DNA from: Annona cherimola
Taxonomy: Eukaryota > Streptophyta > Magnoliopsida > Magnoliales > Annonaceae
NCBI GenBank assembly: GCA_030490835.1
Contig: CM059972.1
Location: 46,913,452-46,977,451, forward strand
Reading direction: 5' to 3'
DNA: 64,000 bases
A program made the position numbers and the translations under genes. Under the pieces are notes generated by a model, which ran no database searches, had not been told where the DNA came from, and was given only the letters and a program-made list of their open reading frames with translations. Shown piece by piece: positions 1 through 8,571 of this stretch; the stretch's first letter is position 1; each line of letters begins with the position of its first letter.

Positions 1-960
1 CCACTTTGAAAAATTCAAGAATCTTTGTGATCCAAGTGCCATAAGGGAGGACTCCTCGTGGGTTATCCTTTCTAGATGCCAAGGCTTCAAGAAATAATTT
101 TGGTAAGCTCACCTTGACCCTGTTGGCCACCTTCCACAGTATCCCCGCTTCTTGTGGGTTTAATTGGTTTCTTCCACCGCCCTTTGGGTAGATGCAGTGG
201 GCAATGAGAAGTCTGAGTACTCGTAGCCTGGGTGAGAGATCCATGTACCGAGGGAATTTGATTCCCGGATGATACTTGTTGCTCCGGGTGAGCTGATTAT
301 ACATTTGATCCAATGTGAGGTCTTCTGGAATAGGCTCATCCTCATACGGGACTCCAAGTATGTGTCCTAAATGACTCATTACTTCAGTCTGACCTGCAAT
401 TATCCCGATTCCAAGATCTATTTCTACTTCTTTGACGAAGGTTCCATAGTATTCTTCATCCCATAGATAATAAAAAATTCGAGTAAGATCTGGATAGACC
501 CTTTCGTCTTCCTTTAGCAAATTGGTCCATCCTTGAAAATCTAATAGATCTTCTATGTCGGATCCATATTCTTTCAAGAAATTAAAATCTATAATCTTGG
601 GTATGAATACCTTCCGTTCGTAGAATTTTTTGTAAAAACGGCTATGTTCGAGCTCGGTTTTGAAGTAGGTAGTGGGCATCTTCAATACTTGGGCTTTCCC
701 AGCCGCAGTGCCCCTTCTGCTTGTCCCGGATTGTGTGCTCTGTGAGGTTTGGATTTGTTGTTGACTTTCCGACCTGGGTGCTTGATCAGATGATTAAGTA
801 GTGGTTTGGAATCGAACCCGTCTACCCGTCGAAGTTGATGGTTCCTCTCTAGCCCTTTTTGATGGAGTCTTAGTTCTTCTAGGAACTTCTTTTGTGTGAG
901 ATGAAGGTTGTGTGGGAACCCGTTTGGGGTATGATTTTGATACGGCTTTCTTTGGTGCCA
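1..960 (-). pseudogene. Third ORF of Sirevirus element B (5' part, disrupted)
   Basis: Read on the minus strand from the ATG at 960, this matches the third ORF of element A (3465-5039) almost codon for codon: a basic, proline-rich N-terminus, the block MPTTYFKTEL, then the globular region. An in-frame TAA at 796-794 stands where A has a glutamine codon (CAA to TAA), so the reading frame is broken near residue 55. The C-terminal part lies left of the window. It is the distal part of element B, separated from B's pol (12217-15320) by the insertion of element A. The product would be the same protein of unknown function as in A. The family identification is sound; loss of function is inferred from the stop codon. 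Confidence 0.8.
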
Positions 961-1358
961 TTTGGAGCTTGGAGTTAGGAATTTAGAGCTTTGGGAATCT
1001 GAGAGGGAATGACAGTGAGAGAGAAGAGGAGCTGTGAGACAGAGAGACAGAGAGAGAGAGAGTGAGAGATGAGCTGTGAGAGAGAGTATGAGAGGGATAG
1101 AAACAGAGGGAGAGTGAGAGAAAACAACGATGCCGGAGAGAGGGAGTGAATCAATGAAGAGGAAAGCTGTCGCCGAGAAGGAGAGTCGCCGGAGAGGAAA
1201 GAAAAAGAAAGGTTGGAGGGAAAATGAAGAAGAAAGAAGGGAGAGGAGAAAGAAAAAGGAGGAGAGCGGGAATCCGGACAGTCGCGCACGGAGTCGACTT
1301 TACCCTAGGAGAAGTCGACTTCGGTCCCTCGGAGTCGACTTCGCCTGGGGGCGGAGTC
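961..1358 (-). promoter_or_regulatory. B leader between pol and third ORF: CT-rich tract and GTCGAC array, cut by element A
   Basis: Non-coding spacer of element B. On the sense (minus) strand it is strongly pyrimidine-rich, seen on the plus strand as GA-rich sequence from 1010 to 1270 with simple GAGA runs. Upstream of that are GTCGAC palindromes at 1293, 1314 and 1334. A fourth, at about 1356, is cut by the insertion of element A. The array continues at 12116 (degenerate GTCAAC), 12139 and 12159. The matching region of A is 5040-5484. Several short ORFs over this tract are low-complexity translations and not genes. Confidence 0.6.
1354..1358. repeat. Target-site duplication of element A, left copy
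   Basis: GAGTC directly before the TG of the left LTR. The same five bases follow the CA of the right LTR at 12114-12118. Five bases is the usual size for Ty1/copia elements. The duplicated bases are half of a GAGTCGAC palindrome of element B. Confidence 0.93.
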
Positions 1359-3049
1359 TGTTGGTCCCGAGTTAATGGCAAAACCCAAGAGGGGAGGGGT
1401 GAATTGGGTATTTAAAAATTTATGACTCAAACAGAAACTTAACCCCGGATTAATCCAGTCCCCTTAATGAAGAATCGTAATGGAAAGCAATATAGTGTAA
1501 AGAGCAGATAAATAAACCAAACACGCAAGGTTTTTATAGTGGTTCGGGCAACCTCCCTACTCCACTCTTCCAAGCTCACACTTCTTGTGACTTGGGTTCC
1601 ACTATTGTATTCTCTCAATACAATTAGAGCCACCGCTCTCTTCTAGATTCCAGCTCTAGGTGGCATCAACAAAACACAGCATAAGTAGGTGATGAGTCAC
1701 ACTCCAATCACACACTACTTAGCATATACTTGATCCTAGTTCCTCAAACTAGATCAAGTTCAACACATATAACAGAAAGAATAGGAAAACTACACTTTAC
1801 AGATGTGTAGCAGCAATTAGGCGCAGAGAAGAACTTGAAGAGTTGGCTTTGAAGATTCTGAAATGAAGCTCTTGCAGTTTGAAGTAGAGTTCTTCTTCTT
1901 TGAGTGGCTTGATCTCTTTTGAGCTCTTGAATGTAGTAGTTAAGCACACTTAATGATTCTCAGCTACTTCCCTCGTCCAACTTGAATGCTATTTATAACT
2001 TTGGAGGGAATCCGAACGTTAGAGGGTAGGTGGCGCGCATTTAATGCGCCAACGTTCAAATAAATTCCGACCGTTGTGACCCAAGTCGCATGTGGAGTCG
2101 ACTTGGCCTGCGACTTGGCTTCCAAGTCGCACCTGGAGTCGACCTCGTGTGCGACTCCAGTTCTTCAGAGTTCCAAGTCCGAGTCTGGGTCATCTTGGCC
2201 TTCAGTCTTCAACTCAAGTCGATCCTGGAGTTGACTTGGGTTGCGACTTGGCTTGGTCTTTTGCAAAAACACCTTGATCCTCTTGAACTGCTTTTTACTT
2301 TATAAAATTGGTCTTCATGACTTGGGTATTGCTTCATTTGGAATGAGCTTGAAACTTAGCTTTGGACTTGATAGACTTGATTTGATCTTTGAATATGAAT
2401 CTCAACTTTTGATCTTCAAGAAACTTTAAGAATAGTCTTTGAAGCTCATTTGTATGTGAGAAACTTCAAATGGATGTCTTGGATATGCTTGAATCTTCAT
2501 CTTGAACTTCAAAACTTCTCAAGTCGAAGTTGGAGTCGACCTTGCCTGCGACTTCGCCTAAGTCGCACATGGAGTCGACTTCGTTTGCGACTTCGTTATG
2601 TTCGTTTCCAGTTTTCAACTCTGGATACCCCAAGTCGATGCTGGAGTCGACTTCGTCTGCGACTTGACTTCCCAAGTCGCAAGTGGAGTCGACTTGACCT
2701 GCGACTTCACTTGTTCGTTTCCACTTTTCAACTCTGGATACTCCAAGTCGATGCTGGAGTCGACTTCGTCTGCGACTTGACTTCCCAAGTCGCAAGTGGA
2801 GTCGACTTGATCTGCGACTTCACCTGTTGCCTTTTGGGATTCAGTCTCAAGTCGATATTTGAGTCGACTTTGGGATCGACTTCACCCAAGTCGAAGTCCA
2901 AGTCGACTTGGAGATCGACTTGACCTCTTTGCTTTCCTTAAACATTTGTCAAACATGTTAGTACTCTTTATATACTCAAATAAGTTCTTGTTAATCATCA
3001 AAACTCAGGCTTTGGTCAATTTAAATTATTTTGAACATTGTTTCCAACA
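1359..3049 (-). repeat. 3' LTR of element A
   Basis: 1691 bp, bounded by TGTTGG and CCAACA. It is nearly identical to 10423-12113; by eye the differences are near 1429, 1677, 1807, 2230, 2252 and 2996. It holds many GTCGAC palindromes (2097, 2138 and a cluster from about 2535 to 2905) and a GCGC dyad near 2030-2050. A minus-strand TATA box (TATAAATA) lies at 1990-1997. Being the downstream LTR, it would supply 3' processing and polyadenylation. Confidence 0.95.
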
Positions 3050-3050
3050 A

Positions 3051-3063
3051 TCTCCCCCTTTTT
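3051..3063 (-). other. Polypurine tract of element A next to the 3' LTR
   Basis: The minus strand reads AAAAAGGGGGAGA, one base from the LTR start. This is the standard position of the plus-strand DNA primer in LTR retrotransposons. Confidence 0.9.
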
Positions 3064-3446
3064 GATGATTGACAAAACTTCATTTGAGTTGATACCTTTC
3101 AAGCATTAATCATGTTCATATGTCTTTTGAAAAACAGAGCATTTGTCTTATAGGTCAGAGCTTTTTGAATACCTTTCAAGTAAATCATGTTGAATACTTT
3201 ATTAATCATTAAGAGTACTTTGTATTGTAATCATTGATCAAATATATCATTCATTCAAACTCTATATCAAACATATATCAATCATAAACCAATTATCATA
3301 TCAAACATCATTTCATATATATGAAGTTTCATTACAGAATACAATGAAGCATAAATGAAACTATCCTAGATACAAACTACCCAACCCAAAAATAAAAATA
3401 CTCAAATCTAACCCAAAAATAAAAACACTCAAATCTAACCTATCTT
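3064..3446. other. Non-coding spacer between two PPTs in element A
   Basis: AT-rich sequence with no ORF. It contains loosely repeated runs such as ATATATCA and CATCATTTC. It separates the primary PPT from the PPT-like tract at the end of the third ORF. Confidence 0.5.
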
Positions 3447-3459
3447 CCTCCCCCTTTTT
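3447..3459 (-). other. Second polypurine tract of element A
   Basis: The minus strand reads AAAAAGGGGGAGG, five bases after the stop codon of the third ORF. The ten central bases are the same as in the LTR-proximal PPT. Repeated PPT motifs are reported for Sireviruses, so it may be an extra plus-strand primer. Use of this site is inferred. Confidence 0.7.
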
Positions 3460-3464
3460 GTCAA

Positions 3465-5039
3465 TCATTCAAAAAGTACCAAAGACTTGGTAAATTGAAA
3501 TTGAGAGATGGGATATCGAATAGGTTTGATGGGACAATGATGGGCCGAGGAGTAAACAAGAGAAGCGTGGTCGGGAGTTGCCTCTCTATGAACTGAACCC
3601 GACTCGTAGGGATCGAGTTCAGGCATGGGTCTCTTTTTATGATGGCCTGAGGCAAGATGATAGCGGATATGTCGCATTTCCCGCTCGATTCTATCTTGTC
3701 GGGAATGCATATCTTCAAGTGCATTAAGGACACCGGTGACAAGACTTGTCATCCGGTTTTCTTGTTGTCCCATTTCAGCCCTCATGGCTATGATTTCATC
3801 TTTCAAATCCTTTAGGGTGACCTCCTCAGAAGAGGTTGGAGGCACCCGTTCTCTTGCAGCGGACCCTTGTGGAGAATAGGATCCGTGCGATATGGGAGAT
3901 GGTGGCTCCTCTTGAGCAAGTGGTGCCGCGGGAGGTTGCTCCCCCTCAGCTTGTGCATTGTCTGCTTGCTCTTCTTCTGTAGCTTCATGCCTTAGTTCAA
4001 GCAGATTGATCTTCATTCTCTGGATTAGTGCTTTATTTATGGCATTTGTGGATTTGAGCACTTCGAAAGGCTCGCCTTCAATATCCACTTTGAAGAATTC
4101 CAAAATTTTTGTGATCCATGTGCCATAGGGAAGGACTCCTCGTGGGTTATCCTTTCTACTTGCCAAGGCTTCTAGAAATAATTTGGGTATGCTCACTTTG
4201 ACTCTGTTGGCCACTTTCCATAGTATCCCAGCTTCCTGTGGATTCAATTGATTTCTTCCACCGCCCTTTGGGTAGATGCAGTGGGCAATGAGAAGCCTTA
4301 GTACCCGAAGTCTGGGTGACAAATCCATGTACCGAAGGAATTTAATTCCCGGATGGTACTTGTTGCTCCGAGTGAGCTGATTATACATTTGATCCAGAGT
4401 GAGGTATTCTGGGATAGGCTCATCCTCATATGGGACTCCAAGTATGTGTCCTAAATGACTCATTACTTCAGTCGGTCCTGCAACTATCCCGATTCCAATA
4501 TCCATTTCGACTCCTTTGACGAATGTTCCAAAGTATTCTTCATCCCAAAGATAATAAAACATTCGAGTAAGATCTGGATAGACCCTTTCGTCTTCCTTTA
4601 GCAAATTAGTCCATCCTTGAAAATCCAATAGATCTTCTATGTCGGATCCATATTCTTTCAGGAAATTAAAATCTATAATCTTGGGTATGAATACCTTCCG
4701 TTCGTAGAACTTTTTGTAGAATCGGCTATGTTGGAGCTCTGTTTTGAAGTAGGTAGTGGGCATCTTCAATACTTGGGCTTTCCCAGCTGCAGTGCCCCTT
4801 CTGCTTGTTCCGGATTGTGTGCTCTGTGAGGTTTGTTGATTTTCCGACCTGGGTGCTTGATCAGATGATTGAGTGGAGGTTTGGAATCGAACCCGTTTAC
4901 CCGTCGAAGTTGAGGGTTCTTCTCGAACCCGTTTTGCAGGTGTCCTAGCTCTCCTAGGGACTTCTTCCTCGGTGTGAGATGTGGGAGGTCTAGGCACAGG
5001 CTTTTTTGATGGTTTGGAGACGGCTTTCTTCGGGGCCAT
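3465..5039 (-). CDS. Third ORF of Sirevirus A: plant transposon-type protein with coiled coil
   Basis: 524 codons, intact, in the same orientation as gag and pol, in the position called env-like in Sireviruses. The first 90 residues are basic and rich in Pro, Ser, Thr and Gln. Residues 95-345 form a globular region with blocks such as DIEDLLDFQGW and IAHCIYPKGG. An acidic, Pro/Ala/Gln-rich linker follows, then a helical coiled-coil stretch (residues about 405-455, heptad-like, starting EVTLKDLKDE). I see no signal peptide or hydrophobic segment long enough to cross a membrane, so it does not look like an envelope protein. The globular part resembles the family annotated as putative plant transposon protein (I recall PF20167; not searched). 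Its biochemical role is unknown. The ATG at 5039 is supported by the aligned ATG in element B at 960. Confidence 0.8.
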   Translation of the reverse strand: MAPKKAVSKPSKKPVPRPPTSHTEEEVPRRARTPAKRVREEPSTSTGKRVRFQTSTQSSDQAPRSENQQTSQSTQSGTSRRGTAAGKAQVLKMPTTYFKTELQHSRFYKKFYERKVFIPKIIDFNFLKEYGSDIEDLLDFQGWTNLLKEDERVYPDLTRMFYYLWDEEYFGTFVKGVEMDIGIGIVAGPTEVMSHLGHILGVPYEDEPIPEYLTLDQMYNQLTRSNKYHPGIKFLRYMDLSPRLRVLRLLIAHCIYPKGGGRNQLNPQEAGILWKVANRVKVSIPKLFLEALASRKDNPRGVLPYGTWITKILEFFKVDIEGEPFEVLKSTNAINKALIQRMKINLLELRHEATEEEQADNAQAEGEQPPAAPLAQEEPPSPISHGSYSPQGSAARERVPPTSSEEVTLKDLKDEIIAMRAEMGQQENRMTSLVTGVLNALEDMHSRQDRIEREMRHIRYHLASGHHKKRPMPELDPYESGSVHREATPDHASLVYSSAHHCPIKPIRYPISQFQFTKSLVLFE

Positions 5040-5484
5040 TGAGATGGGAGTTTTGGAGTTTGGAATTTTGAGAATGGGACTTGAAAGAAATGGAGAAGAA
5101 AACTGGAAAGAGAGAAAGGGATTCGCCGGAAAGGTTTGCCGGAGATGGAGGAGGAGGAAAAACGCCGGAAGATTGGAGAGGAAAGACGGAGAAAAGGGGT
5201 TGCAGTCGCCGGAGGAGAAAAGAAAAACAGGGAGGCCGGAAAAATGAGGAAGAAAGAAGAGAAGAGAGAAGAAAAAGAAAAGAGGTTCGGAAGTCGGACG
5301 GTCGACTTGCCCTAGGCGAAGTCGACTTCGGTCCTTCTGGAGTCGACTTCGCCTGGAGGCGGAGTCGACTTCGACCCTAGCGGAGTCGACTTCGCTTCTG
5401 AAGCGGAGTCGACCTGGCGTCCCTGGAGTCGACTTGACTCATCGACTTGACATTTTCCAATTTAATTTTCTTATGTATTTTTCC
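5040..5484 (-). promoter_or_regulatory. Pol-ORF3 spacer with seven GTCGAC palindromes and CT-rich leader
   Basis: On the sense strand this spacer reads palindrome array, then pyrimidine-rich leader, then the ATG at 5039. GTCGAC occurs at 5301, 5321, 5342, 5364, 5385, 5408 and 5428, so spacings are 20, 21, 22, 21, 23 and 20 bp, about two helical turns. The array lies about 260-395 bp upstream of the third ORF. The tract 5046-5290 is purine-rich on the plus strand, so CT-rich in the transcript, as in many plant 5' leaders. There is no clear TATA box. The same palindrome fills the LTRs. A role as an internal promoter or enhancer for the third ORF is inferred. Confidence 0.55.
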
Positions 5485-8400
5485 TTAGTTAAGCTCTATC
5501 ATCCCCATATCATTCCTAATCTTACAAAATGAATCTTTGGCTAGAGGTTTGGTAAAGATATCAGCAATTTGGTCTTCTGTTTTCACATATTCTAAGCACA
5601 CATCATGATTTTCAACATGTTCTCTAATAAAATGGTGTCTTACATCAATATGTTTAGTTCTTGAATGCAGTACAGGATTTTTAGTCAAACAAATTGCACT
5701 TGTATTATCACATCTAATAGGAATATCCACATAATCAATACCATAGTCTTTCAATTGTTGTTTCATCCAAAGTAATTGGGCACAACAACTACCGGCGGCT
5801 ATGTATTCGGCTTCCGCAGTAGATAGTGCAACACTTGTTTGTTTTCTTGAATGCCATGAAACTAACATATGTCCAAGAAATTGACAAGTTCCACTAGTAC
5901 TCTTTCTATCTACTTTGTATCCGGCAAAATCTGCATCCGAATAGCCGATTAGATCAAAGGTTGACCCCTTTGGATACCATAGTCCAAGGTTTGTAGTTTT
6001 TATCAAATATTTAAAAATTCTTTTTACAGCAAGTAGATGTGATTCTTTGGGACATGCTTGAAATCTAGAGCACATACAAGCACTGAATAAGATATCGGGT
6101 CTAGAAGCAGTTAAATATAACAAGGATCCAATCATGCTTCTATAGAGCTTTTGATCGATACTTTTACCGTTTTCGTCCGTGTCGATCTTGATTGTAGAGC
6201 TCATTGGAGTGTTTGCCCCTTTGCTATTCTGCATTCCGAATTTCTTGAGCATTTCTTTGACATACTTGGACTGCTTCAAAAATATTCCTTCACTTTGTTG
6301 CTTGATTTGCAGTCCAAGGAAGAAATTTAATTCTCCCATCATGCTCATTTCGAATTCGCTCTGCATTATCTTAGAAAACTCTTGACAAAGTTTTTCGTCA
6401 GTAGCACCAAATATTATGTCATCCACATAAATTTGTACAATCAAAATATTTTTATTTTTGTACTTAATGAACAAGGTAGTGTCTACTTTCCCTCTTTGAA
6501 ACTCATGATCAATCAAGAAACTATTTAACCTTTCATGCCAAGCTCTTGGTGCTTGTTTTAGTCCATATAACGCTTTGGTTAATTTATAAACAAACTTTGA
6601 TTGATCCTTTTCTTCAAAACCAGGGGGTTGTTCAACGTATACTTCTTCATTCAAGTACCCATTCAAAAATGCGCTTTTTACATCCATTTGAAACAATTTG
6701 AAATTCATATGAGAAGCAAATGCTAATAGAATACGTATGGCTTCTAATCTAGCCACGGGTGCATATGATTCTTCAAAATCAATTCCTTCTTCTTGGGAAT
6801 ACCCTTTGGCTACTAATCTGGCCTTGTTTCTAATTACAAGCCCGCTTTCATCTAATTTGTTCCTAAAAACCCATTTGGTACCAATGATAGTGTGATTATT
6901 TGGTCTAGGAACTAAGTGCCATACATTGTTCCTTTCGAATTGGTTTAGCTCTTCTTGCATTGCAATCACCCAATTTTCATCATTGAGAGCTTGTTCAATG
7001 GTATTTGGTTCAATTTTAGATACAAAGGCATATTGACCATAAACGTTTTGTTTTGATCTTCTAGTTTTCACTCCTTCATATACATTTCCAATAACTTGCT
7101 CAATTGGATGGGCATTTTTGAACTTTAAATCAGTTGGAGGTTTATAAGAATCATTACCGTCACTTACCTCTTCCTCCATGAGCTTTTCTGGCTTGAGCTC
7201 AAGTTCCTTTAGTTGTTCTTTGCCTTTAGTCTCATCTGCATCACTTAGTTCATCCTCCTTTCTCGGAGTTTGGTCAATTTCATCAAATACAACATGTATG
7301 GATTCTTCAACAACTTGGTTTCGTTTATTGAAAACTCTATATGCTTTGCTATTTGATGAATATCCAAGAAATATAGCCTCATCACTTTTAGCATCTAACT
7401 TTCCCAAGTTAGTTTTTCCATTATTCAAAACATAACATGTACATCCAAAAGCATGAAAATAAGAAATATTTGGCTTTCTTCCTTTCCATAGTTCATATGG
7501 GGTCTTTTTCAAGATTGCTCGAATGGTGACACGGTTCAATACATGACAAGCTGTACTTACAGCTTCACCCCAAAATTTCTTGGATAGATTGCTCTCATTT
7601 AGCATAGTTCTAGCCATCTCTTGTATAGTTCTATTTTTCCTTTCTACTACTCCATTTTGTTGTGGAGTTCTTGGTGCAGAAAATGTGTGGTGAATTCCTT
7701 TTTCATTGCAAAATTTCATGAATCGTTTGTTTTCGAATTCGCCACCATGATCGCTTCTTATGGTCACAATAGTACTTTGTTTTTCATTTTGCACCAAATT
7801 TACAAAAGTTGCAAACATAGAGAAGGCTTCATCTTTACTAGCTAAGAGAATTATCCATGTGAATCTTGAAAAATCATCAACTATGACAAATACATATTTC
7901 TTTCCACCAATGGTTAGAATGTCGGATGGCCCGTATAGATCCATGTGTAGCAATTCAAGTGGCTTGGTGGTGGAAATTTCCTTTTTGGTAGAGAAAGGCA
8001 TCTTGGGTTGTTTTGATAATTGACATGCCTTACAAATCTTGTCCTTGTCATATTTCAATCTTGGTAATCCTTCTACCAAACTCTTTTTCCATAGGGTCGT
8101 TATGTTTCCCATGTTTATATGTCCAAGCCTTTTATGCCAAACCCATGGATCATTATCAATGGCCATTAGACATTGACCATTCAATTCATCAAGTGAAACC
8201 AAATATACATTTCCATGTCTTTTACCACTAAACATGATATGCTCTCCATCAAATACATTACATATAGATGATTCAAACACAACTTTGTATCCTTTGTCAC
8301 ATAATTGGCTAATGCTCATTAAATTGTGTTTGAGTCCTTCAACAAACAAAACATCTTCCATGCATGCATTTGAAATACTACGTATATTTCCTTTACCTTT

Positions 8401-8511
8401 AATTTTACCTTTTTCATTATTTCCAAAGGCAACCATTCCATCGTTGCAAGGCTTAAGTTTATAAAATAAGCTTCTTTCACCGGTCATGTGCCTTGAGCAA
8501 CCGCTATCCAT
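5485..8511 (-). CDS. pol: Pol polyprotein of element A (protease, integrase, RT, RNase H)
   Basis: 1008 codons from the first Met; the open frame continues upstream to the gag stop. Copia order is clear. The aspartic protease motif DSG is at residues 2-4, so the true protein starts further upstream. The integrase zinc site is H126, H131, C160, C163. The integrase catalytic triad is D191 (in HMDLYGP), D254 (in SDHGGEF) and E290 (in GVVERKNR). Reverse transcriptase starts near 540 ([11 protein letters not shown]) and has YVDDIIFG at 695-702. RNase H has D859, E900/E902 (STAEAEY) and D935. All catalytic residues are present. It lies downstream of gag in the same frame, separated by one TAA at 8574-8572. 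It makes cDNA and integrates it. Confidence 0.96.
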   Translation of the reverse strand: MDSGCSRHMTGERSLFYKLKPCNDGMVAFGNNEKGKIKGKGNIRSISNACMEDVLFVEGLKHNLMSISQLCDKGYKVVFESSICNVFDGEHIMFSGKRHGNVYLVSLDELNGQCLMAIDNDPWVWHKRLGHINMGNITTLWKKSLVEGLPRLKYDKDKICKACQLSKQPKMPFSTKKEISTTKPLELLHMDLYGPSDILTIGGKKYVFVIVDDFSRFTWIILLASKDEAFSMFATFVNLVQNEKQSTIVTIRSDHGGEFENKRFMKFCNEKGIHHTFSAPRTPQQNGVVERKNRTIQEMARTMLNESNLSKKFWGEAVSTACHVLNRVTIRAILKKTPYELWKGRKPNISYFHAFGCTCYVLNNGKTNLGKLDAKSDEAIFLGYSSNSKAYRVFNKRNQVVEESIHVVFDEIDQTPRKEDELSDADETKGKEQLKELELKPEKLMEEEVSDGNDSYKPPTDLKFKNAHPIEQVIGNVYEGVKTRRSKQNVYGQYAFVSKIEPNTIEQALNDENWVIAMQEELNQFERNNVWHLVPRPNNHTIIGTKWVFRNKLDESGLVIRNKARLVAKGYSQEEGIDFEESYAPVARLEAIRILLAFASHMNFKLFQMDVKSAFLNGYLNEEVYVEQPPGFEEKDQSKFVYKLTKALYGLKQAPRAWHERLNSFLIDHEFQRGKVDTTLFIKYKNKNILIVQIYVDDIIFGATDEKLCQEFSKIMQSEFEMSMMGELNFFLGLQIKQQSEGIFLKQSKYVKEMLKKFGMQNSKGANTPMSSTIKIDTDENGKSIDQKLYRSMIGSLLYLTASRPDILFSACMCSRFQACPKESHLLAVKRIFKYLIKTTNLGLWYPKGSTFDLIGYSDADFAGYKVDRKSTSGTCQFLGHMLVSWHSRKQTSVALSTAEAEYIAAGSCCAQLLWMKQQLKDYGIDYVDIPIRCDNTSAICLTKNPVLHSRTKHIDVRHHFIREHVENHDVCLEYVKTEDQIADIFTKPLAKDSFCKIRNDMGMIELN

Positions 8512-8571
8512 GAACCATTCATTATTTGCCTTTGCCTTAAAGCATATCTGAAAAAAATAAGCAAGTAATTC
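8512..8571 (-). other. Gag-pol junction of element A
   Basis: After the gag TAA the same frame stays open into the protease motif, because a run of seven T on the sense strand (8551-8557 on plus) keeps frame. The tract plus CAG also resembles a plant 3' splice site (TTATTTTTTTCAG). In element B the run has six T, which puts pol in the -1 frame relative to gag. Expression could be by stop readthrough, splicing or a separate message; the sequence alone does not decide. Confidence 0.6.

Noticed and set aside
975..1375. Overlapping ORFs of 63-104 codons, Ser/Leu-rich or Lys/Arg/Glu-rich
   Set aside because: Low-complexity translation of a GA-rich leader; element A lacks the same reading frames.
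2450..2923. 157-codon ORF (and its copy at 11514-11987), with repeated WSRLRLRL-like units
   Set aside because: It is a translation of the GTCGAC dyad array of the LTR. Both strands and other frames are also open there, and it has no Gag, Pol or other domain.
3465..5039. Envelope glycoprotein
   Set aside because: No signal peptide, membrane segment or cysteine pattern is visible, in spite of the env-like position.
5301..5433. CRISPR array
   Set aside because: The repeats are short palindromes with repeat-like spacers in plant LTR elements. There are no cas genes, and the repeats are far too short.
7178..8464. Plus-strand ORFs of 72-87 codons across pol and gag of A and B
   Set aside because: They are shadows of the conserved minus-strand pol and gag; their conservation between A and B follows from the real gene.
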